From Prosthecochloris sp. (GTDB lineage Bacteria; Bacteroidota; Chlorobiia; Chlorobiales; Chlorobiaceae), in the NCBI GenBank assembly GCA_015482705.2, contig JADMLA020000002.1, positions 1 through 37,213 on the forward strand: a DNA stretch of 37,213 nt, in the 5' to 3' direction. Both the position numbers and the translations under genes were made by a program. The notes below the pieces were generated by a model. That model saw nothing but the letters and a program-made list of their open reading frames with translations. It was not told where the DNA came from and made no database searches. This document shows positions 32,136 to 37,213 of the stretch, piece by piece; position 1 is the stretch's first letter; every line of letters begins with the position of its first letter.

Positions 32136-34451
32136 ATGGTGAATAGGAAGAGCATGAAAAAAAACAAGGCCAACAATAAAAAAATCAAAAAAAAACGAAC
32201 GACAACATTCATACTCAAAGTTGTTGCCGCTGCCGTTGCAATCGCCTGTGTTGCACTGTTCGTTTACGTGTTCAGTCTCTTCAGAACACTTCCAAGTCTT
32301 GAAGAACTCGAAAACCCCAATCCTGAACTTGCTTCACTGGTTTACTCGTCCGACGGAAAACTGTTGCACAAGTATTTTCTGAAAAACCGGACCTATGTTC
32401 CTCTTTCTTCGATATCGAGCTATGTACCCCAAGCCCTGATCGCAACCGAAGACCTTGCATTTTACGATCACTGGGGTTTTGATGTTCGCAGGTTTGTGCT
32501 TGTCATCGGGGAAAATCTTCTCAAAGGAAGAGAACGGTGGCACGGCGCCAGTACAATCACGCAGCAGCTCGCGAAAAACCTCTACCTTACCCAGGAACGA
32601 ACCATAACCCGCAAGATCAAGGAATTCTTCACCTCTGTCGAACTCGAGCGTACCTACACCAAAGATGAAATTCTCGCTCTTTACCTCAATACGGTGTATT
32701 TCGGTTCCGGGGCTTATGGCGTCGAGGCTGCCGCCTGGACATATTTCAATAAACCTGCCAGCTCGCTGACGCTTCCCGAAAGCGCCATGCTTGTGGGAAT
32801 TCTAAAAAGCCCGAGGGCATACGATCCCTCGAGAAACCCTGACAATTCGGTTAACCGGCGTAACCTCATTCTTGCACTGATGACAAAAGCCGGCTTTATT
32901 TCCGAAAGCGAACTGAACACCGCACGCAAGAGCAAGCTTGTGCTCGATTATACTCCAGTGACAAACCACGGCAAGGCCCCGTACTTCACCGAGTATATCC
33001 GTCAGACCCTGAAGCCCATATCACGACAGCACGATATCAACGTATACAGTGACGGCCTGAACATCTACACAACTCTCGACAGCAGAATGCAGCATTACGC
33101 GCAGGAAGCCGTAAAGGATCATGTAGCCTGGATACAGGAACGCTTCGACAAATCGTGGAAATGGCCAAAGAAACTCAAAAACCAGATAATCAGGGAAACA
33201 CCGCGCTACCGTGAACTGCTTAAAAACGGCTTATCTGCGGAACAAGCGCTCGGAGAACTGCAGAATGACAGGAAATGGCTGGAAAAACTCTTGCATGATA
33301 AAACCCGCGTACAGGTTGCGTTTATTGCACTCGACCCATCGAACGGCAACATCAAGGCATGGGTCGGTGGCAGCGAGTTCAGCCCCGACAAATACGAGTA
33401 CCAGTTCGATCATGTATGGCAAGCGAAACGACAGCCCGGCTCGACCTTCAAACCATTCCTGTATACAGCAGCGATCGACAAAGGCATTCCGGCCAATCAC
33501 AGAATTCTGAACCAGCCGTTAGCCATCAAAACCGGCGACGATGTCTGGATCGCAAAAAATTCGGATCATTCATCGGGAGGGCTCACAACCCTTCGCCGCG
33601 CGCTCAGCAAATCCCTCAACCAGGTGACCGTCCGCTTGATGCACGAGTTTCTGAGCCCTTCTGAAGTCATCGGCTATGCAAAAAAAATGGGCATCAGCTC
33701 GAAGCTCGAGCCTAACATGTCCATTTCACTCGGCACATCCGAAATAACTCCCCTGGAACTTGCATCTGCCTTCGGTACTTTCGCAAACAACGGAGTATGG
33801 GTCGAACCAACCAGCATCGCCCGGATAGAAGATAAGTTCAACCATACTGTTACCGAATACAAGCCGATTACGAGGACCGCCATCGACTCAACGACCAACT
33901 ATGTCATGGTTTCCATGCTTCAGGATGTCGTGAAACGAGGAACCGGCGCTGCCATACCTTATCGATACGGGGTAAACATCGAAACTGCCGGAAAAACCGG
34001 TACAGGCCAGAACATGAAGGATGCCTGGTTCGTGGGTTTCACCCCTCAAATCACTGCAGCCGTATGGGCGGGTTTCGATGATGAAAGAATCAATTTCACC
34101 TCGATGAGTTACGGTCAGGGGGCGAGGGCCGCACTGCCGATATGGGCGAATTTCATGAAAAAGTGTCTGGCAGACAGCTCGCTCGGTATTGAAAACAGGT
34201 ACTTCCACATGCCGGAAACCGTTATTGCCGTCCCTGTTTCCCGCACGAGCAACCTTCCCGCCGAGCTCTTTACCGATGATGTTTACGTAGAGTACTTTAC
34301 ACCGCGGGGTTTTAAAAAATACCAGTCCGGCTTGCTGAAGTCTGCTGAAGAAGAGGCCGCTGCACAAACTGACCGTGGTACTGCGAGCCATTCACAACCC
34401 CTACCTGTCAGGGAGCCATCCGAGTTTTCATCGTTTGAAGACGACGATTAA
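32136..34451 (+). CDS. Penicillin-binding protein 1A, bifunctional peptidoglycan glycosyltransferase/transpeptidase
   Basis: This 771-residue class A PBP polymerises and cross-links peptidoglycan. A lysine-rich cytoplasmic tail (1-23) precedes a membrane helix (about 25-48). The GT51 domain shows TEDLAFYDHWGFD (catalytic Glu105), GASTITQQLAKNLYLTQERT and KDEILALYLNTVYFGSGAYG. The transpeptidase domain has the nucleophile in GSTFKPF (Ser436, Lys439), SKSLNQV and KTGTGQ (from Lys620). A helical insertion with WKWPKKLKNQIIRETPRYREL lies between the domains. ATG 32136 is used; ATG 32154 is an alternative behind AGGAAG. The protein ends in a polar tail, and guaA follows 22 bp later. Confidence 0.94.
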   Translation: MVNRKSMKKNKANNKKIKKKRTTTFILKVVAAAVAIACVALFVYVFSLFRTLPSLEELENPNPELASLVYSSDGKLLHKYFLKNRTYVPLSSISSYVPQALIATEDLAFYDHWGFDVRRFVLVIGENLLKGRERWHGASTITQQLAKNLYLTQERTITRKIKEFFTSVELERTYTKDEILALYLNTVYFGSGAYGVEAAAWTYFNKPASSLTLPESAMLVGILKSPRAYDPSRNPDNSVNRRNLILALMTKAGFISESELNTARKSKLVLDYTPVTNHGKAPYFTEYIRQTLKPISRQHDINVYSDGLNIYTTLDSRMQHYAQEAVKDHVAWIQERFDKSWKWPKKLKNQIIRETPRYRELLKNGLSAEQALGELQNDRKWLEKLLHDKTRVQVAFIALDPSNGNIKAWVGGSEFSPDKYEYQFDHVWQAKRQPGSTFKPFLYTAAIDKGIPANHRILNQPLAIKTGDDVWIAKNSDHSSGGLTTLRRALSKSLNQVTVRLMHEFLSPSEVIGYAKKMGISSKLEPNMSISLGTSEITPLELASAFGTFANNGVWVEPTSIARIEDKFNHTVTEYKPITRTAIDSTTNYVMVSMLQDVVKRGTGAAIPYRYGVNIETAGKTGTGQNMKDAWFVGFTPQITAAVWAGFDDERINFTSMSYGQGARAALPIWANFMKKCLADSSLGIENRYFHMPETVIAVPVSRTSNLPAELFTDDVYVEYFTPRGFKKYQSGLLKSAEEEAAAQTDRGTASHSQPLPVREPSEFSSFEDDD

Positions 34452-34473
34452 ACCATCAAACATTCTTACTCTT

Positions 34474-36018
34474 ATGCATTCAGTTCTGGTTCTCGATTTT
34501 GGTTCACAATACACGCAGCTAATCGCACGACGTATACGTGAAATCGGTATTTACTCAGAGATCATACCTTATAACACACCTCTTGAAAAAATCAGAGAAC
34601 ACAACCCGGGTGCTGTAATTCTGTCCGGAGGCCCCAGCAGCGTTTACGGTGAATCGGCATTTCATCCCGATGAAGGAATCTTCACCCTGGGGGTTCCAAT
34701 CCTTGGTATCTGCTACGGGCTCCAGGTCATTGCGACGCATTTCGGCGGAGCTGTCGATGCTTCGGCAAAACAGGAGTTCGGCAGGGCGAAAATACAGGTA
34801 GAAGAGCAAAACGGAACTGCCAAGAGCATGCTCTTCAAGGACATACCGGACTCCGACGTCTGGATGAGTCATGGCGACAAAGTGGTACGGATGCCCGAGG
34901 GCTTCTCGGTAACGGCAAGCAGCGGTAACTCGGAAATGTGCGCTATCGAAACGACCGGCAGCAAGGCAGCTCTCAAAGTGTACGGTCTGCAGTTTCATCC
35001 TGAAGTTCAGCATACACTGTACGGTAAGCAGTTGCTGACCAATTTCCTGATAGATATCGCCGGTTTGAAACCCGATTGGTCACCCAAAGGGTTTATCGAA
35101 CATCAGATAGAGGAAATCCGGAAAACCGCCGGCAATGAAACGGTAATATGCGGTATCAGTGGAGGGGTCGACTCTACCGTAGCAGCCGTTCTGGTTAGCA
35201 AAGCCATCGGCAAACAACTGCATTGTGTCTTTGTCGATAACGGTCTTTTACGGAAAAACGAGGCAAAGAAAGTCATGCAGGTGCTCAAGCCGCTGGGACT
35301 GAACGTCAATCTGGTCGATGCCGAAGATATCTTTCTCAAACGCCTGAAAAACGTTGCCTCCCCTGAAAAAAAACGAAAGATCATCGGCAGGACCTTCATT
35401 CATATTTTTGAAGAGCAGATTCATGAAGAGAAATTCCTTGTTCAGGGAACCCTCTACCCCGATGTCATCGAAAGTGTCAGCGTCAAGGGACCTTCGGAAA
35501 CCATCAAGTCCCACCATAACGTCGGCGGCCTTCCGAAACGCATGAAGCTCAAACTCATCGAGCCCCTGCGCGAACTTTTCAAGGATGAAGTTCGCGCCGT
35601 AGGCAGGGAGTTAGGAATTGCCGAAGATATCCTCATGCGTCACCCGTTCCCCGGACCCGGCCTGGCTGTCCGTGTTCTCGGCTCGGTCAACAAAACCCGT
35701 CTCGACATTTTAAGGGACGCCGATGAAATTTATCTGGAAGAACTCAAATCCAGTAACCTCTATCGCCATGTCTGGCAGGCATTTTCCGTCCTGCTGCCTG
35801 TTCAGTCAGTCGGTGTCATGGGAGACAAACGAACCTATGAAAATGTTCTTGCCCTTCGGGCTGTCGAATCTTCGGACGGCATGACCGCAGACTGGGCTCA
35901 TCTTCCACACGATTTTCTATCCCGTGTCTCCAATCGTATTATCAATGAAGTAAGAGGTATCAACAGGGTGGCCTACGACATCTCATCAAAACCACCTGCA
36001 ACCATAGAATGGGAGTAA
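34474..36018 (+). CDS. guaA: GMP synthase (glutamine-hydrolysing)
   Basis: This 514-residue enzyme converts XMP to GMP with glutamine and ATP. The class I amidotransferase domain begins VLVLDFGSQYTQLIARRIRE and has LGICYGLQ (Cys80) and QFHPEV. The ATP-pyrophosphatase domain has GISGGVDSTVAA. The C-terminal dimerisation domain has RHPFPGPGLAVRVLG and ends DISSKPPATIEWE, the invariant GuaA terminus. ATG 34474 gives the canonical N-terminus; the longer frame from 34375 only reads back through the PBP gene. The end overlaps the serB ATG by ten bases. Confidence 0.97.
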   Translation: MHSVLVLDFGSQYTQLIARRIREIGIYSEIIPYNTPLEKIREHNPGAVILSGGPSSVYGESAFHPDEGIFTLGVPILGICYGLQVIATHFGGAVDASAKQEFGRAKIQVEEQNGTAKSMLFKDIPDSDVWMSHGDKVVRMPEGFSVTASSGNSEMCAIETTGSKAALKVYGLQFHPEVQHTLYGKQLLTNFLIDIAGLKPDWSPKGFIEHQIEEIRKTAGNETVICGISGGVDSTVAAVLVSKAIGKQLHCVFVDNGLLRKNEAKKVMQVLKPLGLNVNLVDAEDIFLKRLKNVASPEKKRKIIGRTFIHIFEEQIHEEKFLVQGTLYPDVIESVSVKGPSETIKSHHNVGGLPKRMKLKLIEPLRELFKDEVRAVGRELGIAEDILMRHPFPGPGLAVRVLGSVNKTRLDILRDADEIYLEELKSSNLYRHVWQAFSVLLPVQSVGVMGDKRTYENVLALRAVESSDGMTADWAHLPHDFLSRVSNRIINEVRGINRVAYDISSKPPATIEWE

Positions 36019-37213
36019 AACTCGTGAGAGAACTGTTACTGCTTGAAATATCCGGCCCTGACAAAACAGGATTGACGGCGGAGCTTTCTTCGATACTTGC
36101 ACGATACAACACCAGGATTCTCGATATCGGCCAGGAAGTCATTCACAATCATCTGTCGCTCGGCATGCTGGTTGAAGTTCCCAACGAGTTCAAATCGGCA
36201 CCGGTGTTGAAAGACCTCCTTTTTATGGTTCATACGCTCGGCCTGCAGATTTCCTTTACCCCCATCTCGGACAATGAGTACGAAAAATGGGTGAAGGAGC
36301 AGGGAAAACCGCGCTACCTTTTAACCCTCCTTGCAAGAGAAATAAAGGCCGAACAAATTGCCAGGGTCAGCACGTCCATTGCACGACACAACATGAATAT
36401 CGACACAGTCACCAGATTGTCGGGACGGCTTCCACTTCAAAACCGTCATGCAGGAAAAACAAAGGCATGTGTCGAGTTTTCGGTACGCGGTATACTGAAA
36501 AACGAGAAACGTTTTCGTGAAGAGATGCTCGCCATCACCGATGATCTCGGCATCGATATAGCGTTCCAGGAGGACAACATCTATCGCCGCAACCGGAGAT
36601 TGATAGTATTCGATATGGACTCCACCCTCATCACTACCGAGGTCATTGACGAACTGGCGCATGAAGCGGGAGTCGGTGAAGAAGTCGCCACAATCACCGA
36701 ACAGGCGATGCGGGGCGAAATAGATTTCACCGTCAGCCTGCAGCGGCGAGTCGATACGCTCAAAGGACTGGACGAATCCGTTCTGCAAAAAGTGGCCAAA
36801 CGCCTGCAGCTTACAGAAGGAGCTGAAAGCCTCTTTTTCAACCTTCATAACCTCGGCTTCAAGACCGCCATCATCTCGGGCGGTTTCACCTATTTCGGGC
36901 ACTACCTGCAAAAGAAGCTGAATATCGACTACGTATACGCCAACACGCTGGAAATATCGGATGGAAAACTAACCGGTAAGGTTCTCGGCGAAATTGTCGA
37001 TGGCAAGAAAAAAGCCGAACTGCTCCAGCATATCGCCCGGAAAGAAAACATCAGCCTCGAACAAACCATCGCAGTCGGAGACGGAGCCAACGACCTGCCC
37101 ATGCTCGGCAAAGCCGGCCTCGGCATAGCCTTCCGCGCGAAACCAATCGTCAAGGAAAGCGCACGGCAGGCAATCTCCACCCTCGGCCTCGACGCCATCC
37201 TCTACCTGATGGG
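36009..37213 (+). CDS. serB: Phosphoserine phosphatase SerB with tandem ACT domains (3' end outside window)
   Basis: The frame from ATG 36009 (MGVKLVRELLLLEISGPDKT) stays open for 401 codons to the window edge. A GTG at 36024 is an alternative start. Two ACT regulatory domains (about 6-85 and 100-190) precede the HAD phosphatase domain, which has VFDMDSTLI (Asp202, Asp204), AIISGGFTYF, GKKKAELLQ and VGDGANDLPMLGKAG. It hydrolyses phosphoserine in the last step of serine synthesis, probably with serine feedback through the ACT domains. The visible end ILYLMG is close to the usual C-terminus, so only a few residues are missing. The overlap with guaA implies co-translation. Confidence 0.95.
   Translation, partial: MGVKLVRELLLLEISGPDKTGLTAELSSILARYNTRILDIGQEVIHNHLSLGMLVEVPNEFKSAPVLKDLLFMVHTLGLQISFTPISDNEYEKWVKEQGKPRYLLTLLAREIKAEQIARVSTSIARHNMNIDTVTRLSGRLPLQNRHAGKTKACVEFSVRGILKNEKRFREEMLAITDDLGIDIAFQEDNIYRRNRRLIVFDMDSTLITTEVIDELAHEAGVGEEVATITEQAMRGEIDFTVSLQRRVDTLKGLDESVLQKVAKRLQLTEGAESLFFNLHNLGFKTAIISGGFTYFGHYLQKKLNIDYVYANTLEISDGKLTGKVLGEIVDGKKKAELLQHIARKENISLEQTIAVGDGANDLPMLGKAGLGIAFRAKPIVKESARQAISTLGLDAILYLM

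Noticed and set aside
34375..34473. Upstream extension of guaA
   Set aside because: It only reads back into the end of the PBP1A gene; the canonical GuaA N-terminus is at 34474.

Overview
The window looks like a chromosomal segment of a green sulfur bacterium (Chlorobi/Chlorobiaceae) or a close relative. The reasons are the Gram-negative envelope genes (LpxL- and MsbA-like, heptose-phosphate adenylyltransferase, TamB), a CrtI/CRTISO-type carotenoid flavoenzyme, a TrpB2-type tryptophan synthase beta chain, ClpC in a diderm, and moderate GC with sparse Shine-Dalgarno sequences. This is inference from gene content; the genus cannot be fixed from the sequence alone.

Layout. 1-7.4 kb is an envelope block: an lpxL-like acyltransferase followed by an MsbA-like exporter (minus), then on the plus strand a heptose-1-phosphate adenylyltransferase and a 1500-residue TamB. 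7.5-13.1 kb (plus) holds coaBC, a family-4 uracil-DNA glycosylase, dnaB and PTS enzyme I. 13.1-16 kb (minus) holds a PpiD/SurA-like chaperone and pcm. Next come a DUF123 nuclease-like gene, ftsY (minus), thiL, tRNA-Leu(UAA) and trpB2. clpC lies convergent to trpB2 across a repeat-rich gap. 23.7-25.6 kb has an unknown protein, a P-loop ATPase and an outer-membrane beta-barrel-like protein. 25.9-28.3 kb holds a DNA-repair-type pair (DUF4130/TIGR03915-like protein and its radical-SAM partner) split by a small S23/four-helix-bundle cassette. 28.6-30.7 kb has the CrtI-like enzyme and a GyrI-like protein, then tRNA-Pro(GGG). The right end (plus) has an alpha/beta hydrolase, PBP1A, guaA and serB, the last running off the window.

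Most genes are conserved housekeeping genes. The unusual content is in the gaps. (1) A heptamer repeat family, GTRACRA in tandem, occurs at three loci. At 26612-27068 inverted copies bracket a frameshifted S23-family gene inserted between the two members of the radical-SAM operon, and at 20521-20571 the same arms form a 51-bp palindrome with no gene inside. (2) A 220-bp MITE-like element with 18/20 matching inverted ends fills the trpB2/clpC gap. (3) The uracil-DNA glycosylase has a coherent N-terminal extension in another frame, separated by a six-T run. (4) clpC has a candidate sigma70-type promoter with a perfect 14-bp palindrome just past its -10 box. (5) QxSLF motifs resembling sliding-clamp-binding motifs sit at the ends of two DNA-repair-type proteins.
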